Positions 1 through 9,171 of a stretch of 64,000 nucleotides of DNA are shown here, one piece after another. A model generated the notes under the pieces. That model made no database searches. It saw only the letters and a program-made list of their open reading frames with translations, and was not told where the DNA came from. The stretch's first letter is position 1. The number at the start of each line of letters is the position of its first letter. Where the stretch lies: contig JAPSLO010000006.1 in the NCBI GenBank assembly GCA_031180725.1, forward strand, positions 62,001 through 126,000, in the 5' to 3' direction. The translations under genes and the position numbers were made by a program. This DNA comes from Roseomonas sp. Lineage in GTDB: Bacteria > Pseudomonadota > Alphaproteobacteria > Acetobacterales > Acetobacteraceae.

Positions 1-797
1 GCGATCGGAACGACGCGCCGCTGCAGGTCCGGCGTGAGTCGGCCGGTGTAGCCGTTGGTCGCAATCACCACCTCGCCGGCCTCGACGGTGCCCCGTGAAG
101 TTTCGACGCTCCAGCCCGCGGCCTTACGCGTGATAGCGCCGGCCCGGGCGTGGCTGACCAGGGTCGCGCCGTGGCGTCGCGCAGCTTGCATCAGGCCGTG
201 ATGGTAGAGCGCGGGATGGATCTTGCCGGTCCGATTAATGACCATTCCCCCAAAATAGTAGTCCGAGGCGATCTCCTCGCGCTGACGCTCGCGCGGCACC
301 ATGTGCGCGTCGGCCTCTGCCAGGCGGTTGAGCTGCTCGGCCTTCGCCGCCATGCCCGCGTAGTGCTTCGGCGTGAAGGCGCCGATGAAGCGCCCCGTGC
401 GCGCGTAATGGCACTGGATGCCCTCGCGCGCGATGACGGACTCGACATGGGTGAGGCTTTCCGTGCCGTCGGCAATCATCGCCGCGACCAGCTCATCCGC
501 GCTGCCGCCGGAGCGGCCCTTCGCACCCGACAATCCCTTGCCGATGCTGTTGCCGCCGGAGACGCCGCCGCCGTTGCGCGTGGAAGCGCCGAAGCCCATC
601 GCCTCGCCGTCGATCACCACTGCGTGCGCGCCGCCGCGGCCGAGTTCGATCGCGCAGTTCAGCCCCGTCAGGCCGCCGCCCACGATGAGGACGTCGGCGC
701 GCGAGGGAAGCTCCTCCCGCGCCGATTCGTCGGGTGCGACATCATCCCACCAGTAAGGGGTGGCGCGGAATTCGGGATGGAGGATGTCACGGTCCAT
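1..797 (-). CDS. FAD-dependent oxidoreductase (DadA/glycine oxidase family), 3' end outside window
   Basis: Reading leftward from an ATG at 797, the protein starts MDRDILHPEFRATPYWW and has a Rossmann dinucleotide motif VGGGLTGLN near residue 40, followed by GFGASTRNGGG, the FAD-contacting pattern of the D-amino-acid oxidase/PuuB family. The frame is open to base 1, so only about 265 N-terminal residues are visible. Members oxidise amines or amino acids to imino products. It lies about 200 bp downstream of a PotABCD-like ABC importer on the same strand, so it may act on the imported compound; that is inference. The substrate cannot be read from the sequence. Confidence 0.88.
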   Translation of the reverse strand, partial: MDRDILHPEFRATPYWWDDVAPDESAREELPSRADVLIVGGGLTGLNCAIELGRGGAHAVVIDGEAMGFGASTRNGGGVSGGNSIGKGLSGAKGRSGGSADELVAAMIADGTESLTHVESVIAREGIQCHYARTGRFIGAFTPKHYAGMAAKAEQLNRLAEADAHMVPRERQREEIASDYYFGGMVINRTGKIHPALYHHGLMQAARRHGATLVSHARAGAITRKAAGWSVETSRGTVEAGEVVIATNGYTGRLTPDLQRRVVPI

Positions 798-994
798 GCG
801 TCGCCAGCTTTCCTGCACCTTGGGCCTGGGTCGTACCGGGTGGCGGTTGCGGTGTCATGCACCTCAGCATGCACCGACGGAACAAGTGCCTGTTGCCTGC
901 TTCGACGAGGGGCCCTCGACGGCCGTCCCGGAGGGGCTCCAGGATCCACGTAGCTTGCGGCGGGGTGCCAGCGCAGGGCGGGCCATGGCGACCT

Positions 995-1807
995 TCAGTT
1001 CCTGCCGGCGCCGGGGACCAGGCCGCGCCCGAACAGAGTCGCCAGGCCGAGGCAGAAAGTCGCAAGCAGGATCTGCAGCACCGAGACCGCCGCGATGGTC
1101 GGATCGATCTCGAGCATGATGTTGTCGAACATCTTCTTGGGCAGCGTCATCGAGGCGCCGGAGAGAAACATCGCGATCACCAGCTCGTCGAAGGAGGTGA
1201 CGAAGGCGAGGAAGGCGGCGGAGATGAGGCTGGGGCGTAGCTGCGGAAGCGTGATGCGCCAGACCGCCACCGGCCAGGAGGCGCCAAGACCCATAGCCGC
1301 CTGTTCCTGCGCCTCATCGAAGGTGCGCAGGCCCGCGGAGACCAGGATGACCACGAAGGGCAGCGCCAGGATCGTGTGCGCCACTGCGATCCCATACCAC
1401 TCCCCGATCAGCTGCATACGCGCGAACAGGCTGTAGATGGCGATCGAGATGACGATGTTCGGCACGATGATCGGCGCGGCCACCAGCCGGTCCGCGATGC
1501 GCATTGCGCGCAGGCGGGAGCGCACCAACGCGAAGGAGAGTGGCACGCCGAGCCCCATGGAGAGCAGGGTGCAGAGCACCGCAACCTTGAAGCTCCGGAT
1601 CGTGGCCTCGATCCAGACGGGATCGTCGAGGTAGCGCTGGAACCACTGCCAGGAAAAGCCGGGCGGCGGAAACTGGAGGTACGAGGCCGAGGAGACCGAG
1701 ATCGGGAAGACCACCAGCAGCGGCAGCATCAAAAAGGCGAAGACCAAGCCGGCGAGGACGGTCAGCGCGATGCGCCCCGCCGATCCCCGGCGCCTAGCGC
1801 GCGGCAT
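995..1807 (-). CDS. ABC transporter permease, PotC-like (polyamine/Fe/opine class)
   Basis: Integral membrane subunit of a binding-protein-dependent importer. It has an N-terminal hydrophobic helix after a basic MPRARRR start, about six transmembrane segments, and an EAA loop (QAAMGLGASWPVAVWRITLP) that contacts the ATPase. The start is placed at 1807 rather than the longer 1843 frame because this ATG overlaps the end of the upstream permease gene by 14 bp, as expected for coupled translation. About 270 residues is normal for PotC. It is the last transporter gene of the run ATPase-permease-permease. Confidence 0.9.
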   Translation of the reverse strand: MPRARRRGSAGRIALTVLAGLVFAFLMLPLLVVFPISVSSASYLQFPPPGFSWQWFQRYLDDPVWIEATIRSFKVAVLCTLLSMGLGVPLSFALVRSRLRAMRIADRLVAAPIIVPNIVISIAIYSLFARMQLIGEWYGIAVAHTILALPFVVILVSAGLRTFDEAQEQAAMGLGASWPVAVWRITLPQLRPSLISAAFLAFVTSFDELVIAMFLSGASMTLPKKMFDNIMLEIDPTIAAVSVLQILLATFCLGLATLFGRGLVPGAGRN

Positions 1808-2669
1808 GGCCCTGCCCCCCGGTGAGGCGGCTGAGCGCCGCATAGATCACCAGCGTTGCCGCGAGCAGCACTGTCGCGAGCGCGGCGGCGAAGGGCCAGT
1901 CCAGGAATTCCCGCACCTGCTGCTCGATCAGCATGGCAATCATCATGACGTGGCCGCCGCCGAGCAGCGCCGGCGTGATGAAGAAGCCGAGCGTGATGAC
2001 GAAGACCAGCGCGCAGCCGGCGAAGACGCCAGGCAGGGACAGCGGCAAGATGATGCGCAGGAAGCTGCGCCAGGCCGGTGCGCCGAGGCCTTCCGCCGCA
2101 CGCTGCAGGTCGGGGTCTATGCGCAACAATGCCGCATAGATCGGGAAGACCATGTAGGGCAGCATGACGTGGACGATGCCGATCAGCACGCCGGTAAGGT
2201 TGTGGAGGAGCGGCAGCGGGAACTCGATCCAGCCCCAGTCGCGCAGCGTGCGGTTGACCACGCCGTTGCGGCCCAGCAGCACCATCCACGCGTAAGTCCG
2301 CACCAGCACGCTGGTCCAGAAGGGCAGCAGCAGGAAGAACATGCCCAGCAGGAAACCAATGCGCCCCGCCTGCACCAGCCAGGCCGCCACCGGATAGGCC
2401 AGTGCAAGGCAGATGACGGTGACGAGGGCGGCGATCTCCATGCTGTCCCACAGGACGGCAACATAGAGTTCGTCCAGCGTCGCCTTCTCGAACTGGGCCA
2501 GCGAGCCATCGGCCACCGACATGGATAGCAGGCGCAGCAGCGGCCAGACGAAGACGACGCCGAGCAGCAGCAGCGCGGGCAGGGCGAGCCCGACCAGCAC
2601 GCGCTCCCGCGCACGCGCCGGGTCCGGCCGGGCAGGAAGGAGGCCGGCCTCACGCCTGGCGGATGACAT
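1794..2669 (-). CDS. ABC transporter permease, PotB-like
   Basis: First of two permease subunits. The protein starts [17 protein letters not shown], has a strong hydrophobic helix (LVGLALPALLLLGVVFVWPL) and further membrane segments, and carries an EAA loop (RAAEGLGAPAWRSFLRIILP). The start at 2669 gives a 20-bp overlap with the ATPase gene and 291 residues, near the usual PotB size. PotB-type subunits pair with PotC-type subunits to import polyamines, opines, phosphonates or iron; the sequence alone does not say which. Confidence 0.9.
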   Translation of the reverse strand: MSSARREAGLLPARPDPARARERVLVGLALPALLLLGVVFVWPLLRLLSMSVADGSLAQFEKATLDELYVAVLWDSMEIAALVTVICLALAYPVAAWLVQAGRIGFLLGMFFLLLPFWTSVLVRTYAWMVLLGRNGVVNRTLRDWGWIEFPLPLLHNLTGVLIGIVHVMLPYMVFPIYAALLRIDPDLQRAAEGLGAPAWRSFLRIILPLSLPGVFAGCALVFVITLGFFITPALLGGGHVMMIAMLIEQQVREFLDWPFAAALATVLLAATLVIYAALSRLTGGQGHAAR

Positions 2670-3711
2670 GCACGTCCTCCGGCGCGAAGCCGACCGTGAC
2701 AATTTCGCCCTCCAGTGCTGGCGGCGGCTCGGAGGGGCGGAGCGGCAGACGCACGAGCAACTCCGGCCCGCCCTCGGGCTGGATGCGCAGCTTGACGGAA
2801 AGGCCCAGGAACACCGTCTCCACCACCTGGCCGGCCGCGCGGTTGGCTAGCGGGTCAGCGGCTCCGCCGATGCGCAGCGCCTCCGGCCGCAGCAGCAGCG
2901 TGACACGCGCTCCGGGCGTGCCCGCCTGGGCCGCAAGGAAGAGGCGCCCGAGGCCGGGCACCTCCGCCGTCGCGTCCGGCCCCGCGATGCCATCGAACAG
3001 GTTGGACTCGCCGACGAAATCCGCGACGAAGCGGGTGGCGGGCCGGGCATAGACCTCGGATGGGGTGCCGACCTGCTCAAGCCTGCCGGCATTCATCACG
3101 GCGATTCGGTCGGAGAGGATCAGCGCCTCCTCCTGGTCATGCGTGATGAAGAGCGTGGTCAGCTTCAGGCGGCGCTGCAGGCGGCGGACCTCAAGCTGCA
3201 TCGCCTCCCGCAGCTTGCGGTCGAGCGCGCCGAAAGGCTCGTCAAGCAGCAGCAAACGCGGGTTGAACACGATGGAGCGCGCCAGCGCCACGCGTTGCTG
3301 TTGCCCGCCCGAGAGCTGCCGCGGCAGCCGCGCCTCGTAGCCGGAGAGCTCGACCAGGGCGAGTGCCTCCGCCACCCGCGACTGCCGCTCGGCCTTGGGC
3401 ACGCGGCGCATCTCCAGCGGGAAGGCGACGTTCTGGGCGACGGTCAGATGGGGGAAGAGGGCGTAGTTCTGGAAGACCATGCCGACGTCGCGCGCGCGCG
3501 GCGGCGCCAGGGTGACGTCCACGGAGCCGAGCTGGACGCTGCCTTCGTCCGGCACCTCGAACCCCGCGACGACCTTCAGCAGCGTCGTCTTCCCTGAGCC
3601 AGATGGACCGAGGATCGTCAGCAGCTCGCCTTCGGCCACATCCAGGTCCACGCCGGCCAGCGCGGTGACGGCGCCGAAGCGCTTCACCGCACCGCGCACC
3701 GTCAGATCCAC
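2650..3711 (-). CDS. ABC transporter ATP-binding protein, PotA-like
   Basis: ATPase subunit that drives import. Walker A GPSGSGKT lies at about residues 35-42, the signature LSGGQQQR at about 133-140 and Walker B LLLLDEP at about 153-159, followed by the H-loop ITHDQEEA. The C-terminal ~110 residues form a TOBE-type regulatory domain ([11 protein letters not shown]). 353 residues is the usual length for PotA. The gene begins 22 bp after the binding-protein gene and overlaps the first permease, so the four transport genes form one operon. Confidence 0.93.
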   Translation of the reverse strand: MDLTVRGAVKRFGAVTALAGVDLDVAEGELLTILGPSGSGKTTLLKVVAGFEVPDEGSVQLGSVDVTLAPPRARDVGMVFQNYALFPHLTVAQNVAFPLEMRRVPKAERQSRVAEALALVELSGYEARLPRQLSGGQQQRVALARSIVFNPRLLLLDEPFGALDRKLREAMQLEVRRLQRRLKLTTLFITHDQEEALILSDRIAVMNAGRLEQVGTPSEVYARPATRFVADFVGESNLFDGIAGPDATAEVPGLGRLFLAAQAGTPGARVTLLLRPEALRIGGAADPLANRAAGQVVETVFLGLSVKLRIQPEGGPELLVRLPLRPSEPPPALEGEIVTVGFAPEDVHVIRQA

Positions 3712-3733
3712 GCTCCGCTCCTCCCGCCTGCGT

Positions 3734-4795
3734 TCAGCGCCTCAGCATCCAGCGGTTCCAGGCCTCCTGGGCGCGCTGACCGTTCTCGGTCCACCAGTCC
3801 ACCCCGAGCCAGAACTGCTTCTCGAGGTTCGCGGGGGTGGTGGGCAGGTGCGGCTTCACCGCGTCGGTGACGAAGTTCGGCGTGTCCGGGTGCAGGCCCG
3901 GATAGGCGAGCTCCGTCGCATAGACGGCCTGCAGCCGCGGCTCGGTCATCACCTGCAGAAACTGGTTCGCCCAATGCGCGTGGCGCGTGCCGCGCGGGAT
4001 GCCGAAGGCGTTCTGCTTCGCGCTGCCGCCCTGCCATTCCACCGCGACCGGTGCGCCGCGCTGCGCGAGCTCGTAGAACCGCCCGTTCCAGCCGGATGCC
4101 AGCACGACCTCACGGTCCACCAGAAGCTGCGCAGGCTGCTGGCCCGTGGTCCACCACACCGAGACATGCGGGCGGATCTCGGTCAGCTTGCGCAGCGCGC
4201 GATCGATGTCGATGGGGTAGAGCTTGTCCATTGGGACGCCGTCCGCCAGCAGGGCGAATTCCAGGTTGTCCACGGGATGGTTGCGCAGCGAGCGCGGCCC
4301 GGGGAAGCGCCGCACATCCCAGAATTCCGCCCAGCCCTTCGGGTGGTTGCCATCGCGGAAGACGTCGGTGCGATAGGCCAGCACGGTCGAGTAGACCGAA
4401 GAGGGGAAGACATGCGTGTCGCGCACGGCTTCCGGGTAGCGCGACAGATCGAGGATGGAGAGGTCCAGCGGCTCCAGCAGGTTCATTTGCTTCGCCCGCA
4501 CGAAATCCTGGCCGCCGAGCTCGGTGACCGTCCATTCGACATTGCCGCTCTCCACCATGGCGCGGAGCTTGCCGAAGTCCACCGGCGAGGTGTCCACCAC
4601 GCGGATGCCGTGCCGGCGCTCGAATTCCGCGTTGTAGGTGCGCCGGAACAGGTTCGCCATGGCGCCACCGGACGCGTTCACCACGATGCGGTCCGGCTTG
4701 GCTGGCGCGGACTGCGCGAAAGCGGGCGCGGGCAAGGCCGCGGCGCCCAGCCCGGCGGCGAGCGCAGCACGACGGGTCATGCGGATGGATGTCAT
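3734..4795 (-). CDS. Extracellular solute-binding protein, PotD/AfuA-like
   Basis: Periplasmic receptor of the adjacent PotABC-like importer. The N-terminus (MTSIRMTRRAALAAGLGAA) has a twin-arginine-like RR before a hydrophobic stretch and a likely cleavage at AFAQSA, so it is exported, possibly by Tat. The mature domain (VNASGGAMANLFRR; later VDTSPVDFGKLR) has the polyamine/iron binding-protein pattern. 353 residues fits family 1 receptors. It lies between the crotonase gene and the ATPase gene. The ligand is unknown; the acyl-CoA genes upstream suggest a carboxylic acid or betaine-like compound (inference). Confidence 0.88.
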   Translation of the reverse strand: MTSIRMTRRAALAAGLGAAALPAPAFAQSAPAKPDRIVVNASGGAMANLFRRTYNAEFERRHGIRVVDTSPVDFGKLRAMVESGNVEWTVTELGGQDFVRAKQMNLLEPLDLSILDLSRYPEAVRDTHVFPSSVYSTVLAYRTDVFRDGNHPKGWAEFWDVRRFPGPRSLRNHPVDNLEFALLADGVPMDKLYPIDIDRALRKLTEIRPHVSVWWTTGQQPAQLLVDREVVLASGWNGRFYELAQRGAPVAVEWQGGSAKQNAFGIPRGTRHAHWANQFLQVMTEPRLQAVYATELAYPGLHPDTPNFVTDAVKPHLPTTPANLEKQFWLGVDWWTENGQRAQEAWNRWMLRR

Positions 4796-4826
4796 CTCGT
4801 TCTTCCTCCCTCTTGCTGCCGAGCTC

Positions 4827-5633
4827 TCAGGCCCGGTCGTCGCGACGATACATGAAGCCGCCTTCCAGCAGGTCGCCGCCGCCGGCCAGGCCGAGGCGCT
4901 GCAGGCGGTAGAGGTGCTTCGTGAAGGCGATTGCCTCCGTCCGGCCGAGGTCCTGCGCGCGGTAGGAAGCCTCCATCTCGACGCGCACCGCGGCGGGCGG
5001 GTGGCGGCAGATCTTCGCGGCGACGGCGCGGGCCTCCTCCATCAGGCGCTCCGGTGGGACGACGCGGTTGATCAGGAAGGCGCGTTCCGCCTCTTCCGCC
5101 GTCAGCGGGTCTCCGGTGAGCAGCATCCACATCGCCGCGGTCTGCGGCATCTGGCGCAGGAGCCGCGTGGAGCCGCCGGCCCCGCCCATGCCATAGGCGA
5201 CCTCGGGGAAGCCGAAGCGGGCTGTGGTGGAGGCGATCCGCAGGTCGGTCAGCGTCAGCAGGTAGATCAGCCCCATGCCGAGGCACCAGCCATTGACCGC
5301 GCCAATGATCGGCTTGTAGCGCTCCATCCCGATGACGTCGCGCGACCAGCTGAAATCGTGCGGCGCGTCGCCCTCTGCCGCGTGCGGCCAGAGATGGTCG
5401 GCAAGCTGCTCCGCCGGCGCAAGGTCGCGCCGAGGCGACTTGATGTCGTCGCCGGCGCAGAAGGCGCGCTCCCCCGCGCCGGTGAGGATTCCGCAGCGGA
5501 TTTCCTTGTCGCGCAGGAAGGAGGTGAGGGCCCCGTGCAACTCCTTGTGCATCGCCGGCGTCAGCGGATTCACCGCGCCGTTCTCGATGGTGAAGGTCGC
5601 GACCGGGCCCTGGGTCTCGTAGCGGATCGGCAT
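4827..5633 (-). CDS. Enoyl-CoA hydratase/isomerase (crotonase) family protein
   Basis: Start chosen at ATG 5633 (MPIRYETQGPVATFTIENGA), 10 bp after the ligase stop; the longer upstream frame is out-of-family sequence. It is a 268-residue crotonase fold with the oxyanion-hole segment GERAFCAGDDIKSPRRD and the segment GWCLGMGLIYLLTLTDLRIA followed by FGFPEVAYGMGGAGG. Compared with classical enoyl-CoA hydratase, the glutamate in FGFPEV (Glu164 equivalent) is kept, but the Glu144 position aligns with isoleucine (GMGLIYLL instead of GGGCELAM). It may therefore be an isomerase, a racemase or an atypical hydratase. It sits in an operon with the acyl-CoA ligase and a solute importer. Confidence 0.88.
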   Translation of the reverse strand: MPIRYETQGPVATFTIENGAVNPLTPAMHKELHGALTSFLRDKEIRCGILTGAGERAFCAGDDIKSPRRDLAPAEQLADHLWPHAAEGDAPHDFSWSRDVIGMERYKPIIGAVNGWCLGMGLIYLLTLTDLRIASTTARFGFPEVAYGMGGAGGSTRLLRQMPQTAAMWMLLTGDPLTAEEAERAFLINRVVPPERLMEEARAVAAKICRHPPAAVRVEMEASYRAQDLGRTEAIAFTKHLYRLQRLGLAGGGDLLEGGFMYRRDDRA

Positions 5634-5643
5634 GGTCGTGCCC

Positions 5644-7326
5644 TCAGCCCGCGCCGCCGGCGAGGCGGTCCACCGCGCCCTCGCGCAGGTCGGTGCGCTC
5701 GGCGAGCAGCAGGTGCTTCGCGACCTTCTGGGAGGGCGTTTTCGGCAGCGCGTCCCGGTATTCCAGGAAGCGCGGCACTTTGAACCGTGCCAGCTGCGCG
5801 GCGCAATGCGCAAAGACCGCCTCGGCCGGCAGGTCGCGCGGGGTAAGGCCGGGCTTGAGTACCAGGCAGGCCTTCACCTCCTGGCCGCGGTCCCGGTCCG
5901 GCACGCCGATCACGGCGGCTTCCTGCACCTCGTCCAGTTGCAGCAGCACCGCTTCCACCTCCCGCGCCGCGATGTTCTCGCCGGAGCGGCGGATCATGTC
6001 CTTCACGCGGCCGACGATATAGTGGAAGCCGCGCTCGTCCCGGCGGAACAGGTCGCCGGTGCGGAACCAGCCGCCATCGCGAAAGCTGTCGGCATTCGCC
6101 TGCGGCTTGTTCCAGTAGCCCTGCAGGATGCCGGGGCCGCGGATCCAGAGCTCGCCGGTCTCGCCCGGGCCGAGCTCGCGGCCTTCAAGATCGCGGATGC
6201 TGGCTTCGCGGAAGGGAGAGGGCAGGCCGCAGGTGCCGCTCCCAACCATCTCCACCGCTTCGGGTGGGGTCGTGAGGCCGGATCCGATCTCCGTCATCCC
6301 GAAGCTCTCCCGCGCGATGCAGCCGAAGCGGCGTTCGAGCGCAGCATGCATGTCGGGACGCAGGCCGAAGATCGAGACGCGCTTGAGCGCGGTGTGCGCG
6401 TCGTCGTGCGATTCCGGCTGCTTGAGGATGATCTGCGGGAAGATGCAGTACTCCACACCCTCGCGGCGCACCCAGTCCATGAAGCGCGTCGCCGAGGGGC
6501 GCGGCGCCACCACCAGGCGGCCGCCCAGATGCATGGCCATCAGCAGCAGCCATTGCGGGTCCATGTAGTAGAAGGGCTGTGCGGCCAGTATCACGTTGAC
6601 ATCGCCGCCGCGCCCCGCCGCGACCCGGCCGAGCGTCAGCCAGTAGCGGTGCGTCAGCATGCAGCCCTTGGGGAAGCCGGTCGTGCCCGAGGTGTATTGC
6701 AGGTTCACCAAGTCATCGAGGCCAGGCGCCTCGCCGGCCGAGCCGACCGGATCGCCTTGCAGCAGCGCGTGCCAATCCCGCATGCCGGCTGGGGCACGGC
6801 CGACGACATGGATGCGGTCGCGGTCCAAGACCGGGCGCTGCGCCAGCAGGTCCAGCAGCGCTGGCAGCGCATCCTCGTGCACCACGAGATGCGAGGCACC
6901 GCCATCGCCGAGCACATAGTCCAGCTCGCGCGCTGTATAGCCGGTGTTGACCGGGATCATCACGGCGCCGAGCCGCGCGAGAGCCAGCCAGGTGATCGGG
7001 AAGGCCGGGATGTTCGGCAGCATCACACCCACCCGGTCGCCGCGCGCGACGCCCCGCAATGCGAGGCCCGCGGCCACGCGCCGCGTGATGTCCGCCAGGC
7101 CCGCATAGGTGATCTCGCGCAGTGGCAGGTCGGCGGGCGCGTCCAGGAAGCGCCACAGGGGCGCTGCGCCATGCCGCGAGGCGGAGCGGTCCAGGAAGGC
7201 GCCAAGCGAGGGGGCGAAGGGCGCGGCCTCGACGCGCGCGCGCATGGCGGCGTGGGCGCGGAGCACTGGATCCTCCGCAAGTGCGGCAGGGGGCGTCAGG
7301 ACCGAGGATGACGGCGCCATGCGCAC
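5644..7326 (-). CDS. AMP-dependent acyl-CoA synthetase
   Basis: A 560-residue ANL-superfamily ligase that activates a carboxylic acid to its acyl-AMP and then acyl-CoA. The P-loop YTSGTTGFPKG is at about residues 211-221, the adenylate motif FGMTEIG near 350, WFRTGDLFRRDERGF near 430, and the C-terminal catalytic lysine in TPSQKVAKH near 534. It is the first gene of the leftward operon and lies only 46 bp from a divergent TetR-type regulator. The pairing with a crotonase and a PotABCD-like importer recalls carnitine/betaine or aryl acid catabolism (CaiC-like), but the substrate is not determined. Confidence 0.92.
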   Translation of the reverse strand: MRMAPSSSVLTPPAALAEDPVLRAHAAMRARVEAAPFAPSLGAFLDRSASRHGAAPLWRFLDAPADLPLREITYAGLADITRRVAAGLALRGVARGDRVGVMLPNIPAFPITWLALARLGAVMIPVNTGYTARELDYVLGDGGASHLVVHEDALPALLDLLAQRPVLDRDRIHVVGRAPAGMRDWHALLQGDPVGSAGEAPGLDDLVNLQYTSGTTGFPKGCMLTHRYWLTLGRVAAGRGGDVNVILAAQPFYYMDPQWLLLMAMHLGGRLVVAPRPSATRFMDWVRREGVEYCIFPQIILKQPESHDDAHTALKRVSIFGLRPDMHAALERRFGCIARESFGMTEIGSGLTTPPEAVEMVGSGTCGLPSPFREASIRDLEGRELGPGETGELWIRGPGILQGYWNKPQANADSFRDGGWFRTGDLFRRDERGFHYIVGRVKDMIRRSGENIAAREVEAVLLQLDEVQEAAVIGVPDRDRGQEVKACLVLKPGLTPRDLPAEAVFAHCAAQLARFKVPRFLEYRDALPKTPSQKVAKHLLLAERTDLREGAVDRLAGGAG

Positions 7327-7372
7327 TTTCCCCTCCCTTTCTCCGCTGGCGTTACGGCGACGCTCCGCTTAA

Positions 7373-8095
7373 ATGACGCTGATGTCAATCTCAGAAATAT
7401 TGGGGGCGCATGCGCGATCCGACGAGGTCGGGGCACGCGGGCCCTTCTCCTATCGCGAAGTGCTGGCACAGCGCCTGGCCGAGGCCGAACTGCAACCGAA
7501 GACGGCCCGCACGCGGCTGCGGCTGATGGCCGGCGTGGTGGCGGTGCTGGAAGAGGACGGCGTGCACGAGCTGCGCGTTGCAAGCTGCGCGGCGCGTGCG
7601 GGCGTGGCGCATGGCACCTTCTACAACTATTGGCCGGATGGCAGCGCCGCGGCGCAGGCGGTGCTCTCGGACTTCATGGCGACAGTCACGGCGCGCCGCC
7701 CAGGTGCGGCGGCAGGGGCCTCCGCATATCAGCGCATCCTGACGGCGAATCACTACTACGTCGTCGTCTACCGTCGGAACGCGCGGCTGATGCGGTGCCT
7801 CATGCAACTCGGCAATGCGGATCCGGAGTTCGCGCGCATCGGCCAGGCCGCCAATCTCGCACTGGCGCGCCGCGTTGTGCGCGGATGGGAGCGCGCGGAG
7901 CCCGGGGCGGCCGCGCGGCCCGAGGCGGCGCGCCTCGCCCGCGCACTCGCCTGCATCGCCATGGTGGAGGGCGTGCTGCGCGAACTCTACGTTCGCCCCG
8001 CGCCCGAGCCGCTGGCAGCGATGGGCGAAGAGGAGGTGGCGGAGCTGCTTTCCGCAAGCTGGTACCGGCTCCTCTTCGGGCGAGAGCCGCCCTAG
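7373..8095 (+). CDS. TetR/AcrR family transcriptional regulator
   Basis: A 240-residue regulator with a helix-turn-helix at about residues 68-88 (LRVASCAARAGVAHGTFYNYW), the characteristic TetR recognition helix ending in TFYNYW. The C-terminal domain is helical and would bind an effector such as an acyl-CoA. ATGs at 7373 and 7382 are both possible starts; neither has a clear ribosome binding site. The gene is divergent from the ligase/crotonase/transporter operon across a 46-bp gap that must hold both promoters, so it is the probable local repressor. Confidence 0.87.
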   Translation: MTLMSISEILGAHARSDEVGARGPFSYREVLAQRLAEAELQPKTARTRLRLMAGVVAVLEEDGVHELRVASCAARAGVAHGTFYNYWPDGSAAAQAVLSDFMATVTARRPGAAAGASAYQRILTANHYYVVVYRRNARLMRCLMQLGNADPEFARIGQAANLALARRVVRGWERAEPGAAARPEAARLARALACIAMVEGVLRELYVRPAPEPLAAMGEEEVAELLSASWYRLLFGREPP

Positions 8096-8100
8096 CGCCC

Positions 8101-9042
8101 TCAGCCGGCGTGGAGATGAGTGCGCAGGAAGGCGCAGAGCGCCTCGTGCTCGGCACGTGCCGCGGCACCGGTGAGCCGCGCGCGAAGGAAGCCGTGCAGC
8201 ATGCGCTTCGCCTCCCGGTAGGTCACGTTGCCGCCGGCCTGGGCGATCTTCGCCGCATACATCCGCCCATCGTCGCGGATCGGGTCGCATTCAGCGCTGT
8301 GGACGAAAGTCGGGGGCAGGTTGGAGAAATCCGCCGCATAGGCGGGCGAGGCATAGGGATCGCGGCGGTACTTGGCGCCGGAGCAGTAGGTGTTGGTGTA
8401 CATCACCATCCGCGGGGTCGTCAGGCTCGGTCCGTCCTTGTACTCGATATAGGAGGGCAGCGTCGCCTCCTCGCCAGTGCAGGGATAGACCATGGCGCAG
8501 GCGCGCAGCGCCGGCCCGCCGCGGTCGCGCGCGGCCAGGGCCAGGGCGGCGGCGAGATTGCCGCCCGCACTCTCCCCCGACACGGCAAGCCGCGCGGGGT
8601 CGCCCCCGATCTCCGCCGCATGTTCGGACAGCCAGCGCAGGACGCCAAAGCAGTCGTCGAAGGCGGCAGGATAGGGATGCTCCGGGGTCAGCCGGTAGTC
8701 CACGCTGATGACGACCGCGCGCACATCCTCGCAGAGCCCCCAGGCCGAGGTGTCGGAGCTGTCGAGGTCGCCGAGCATGAAGCCGCCACCATGCATGTAG
8801 ACGATGCAGGGCAGCGGGCCCTTCGCCTCCGCCGGATGGTAGATGCGCACGGGCACGTCATGGCCGGGGGTGGGAATGGTGCGGTCCTGCGTGGCGATCT
8901 GCGGCGGGCGCGGCGCAGCCAGGGCGCGGGCGTAAAGCGTCCAGGCGCGGCGCATCTCCTCCGGCGTCGTCGCCGGGGGCATGCCGTTCCGTGCCTCGAG
9001 CAGCGGCCGCATGTCGGGATGGAAGAAGCTCTCCGGTTTCAT
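8101..9042 (-). CDS. Alpha/beta hydrolase, hormone-sensitive-lipase (HSL) family esterase
   Basis: A 313-residue esterase. It has the oxyanion-hole motif YMHGGGFMLG, the nucleophile elbow VSGESAGGNLA, and a late ECDPIRDDG aspartate and LHGF histidine that complete the Ser-Asp-His triad. There is no signal peptide, so it is cytoplasmic. It is convergent with the TetR gene, with 5 bp between the stops, and divergent from the PuuB-like gene. HSL-family enzymes hydrolyse short acyl esters; the natural substrate is unknown. Confidence 0.9.
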   Translation of the reverse strand: MKPESFFHPDMRPLLEARNGMPPATTPEEMRRAWTLYARALAAPRPPQIATQDRTIPTPGHDVPVRIYHPAEAKGPLPCIVYMHGGGFMLGDLDSSDTSAWGLCEDVRAVVISVDYRLTPEHPYPAAFDDCFGVLRWLSEHAAEIGGDPARLAVSGESAGGNLAAALALAARDRGGPALRACAMVYPCTGEEATLPSYIEYKDGPSLTTPRMVMYTNTYCSGAKYRRDPYASPAYAADFSNLPPTFVHSAECDPIRDDGRMYAAKIAQAGGNVTYREAKRMLHGFLRARLTGAAARAEHEALCAFLRTHLHAG

Positions 9043-9171
9043 GTGCTGCTGCCCCTCGCGCCTGGCTACGTCGCGCGAACGCTAGGCTGCACGGGCGGGC
9101 GCGGCAAGGCCGCGGCGGTTGCCCGCCGGGCTGCCCTGCGTCAAGCTCCTGCTGTTCCGAGACGAGGCGCC

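Noticed and set aside
7630-9171. A 514-codon open extension in front of the PuuB-like gene
   Set aside because: It runs antisense to the esterase and over the TetR gene in another frame, has no family pattern and is arginine/alanine-rich as expected of a GC-rich shadow. The true start is GTG 9172.
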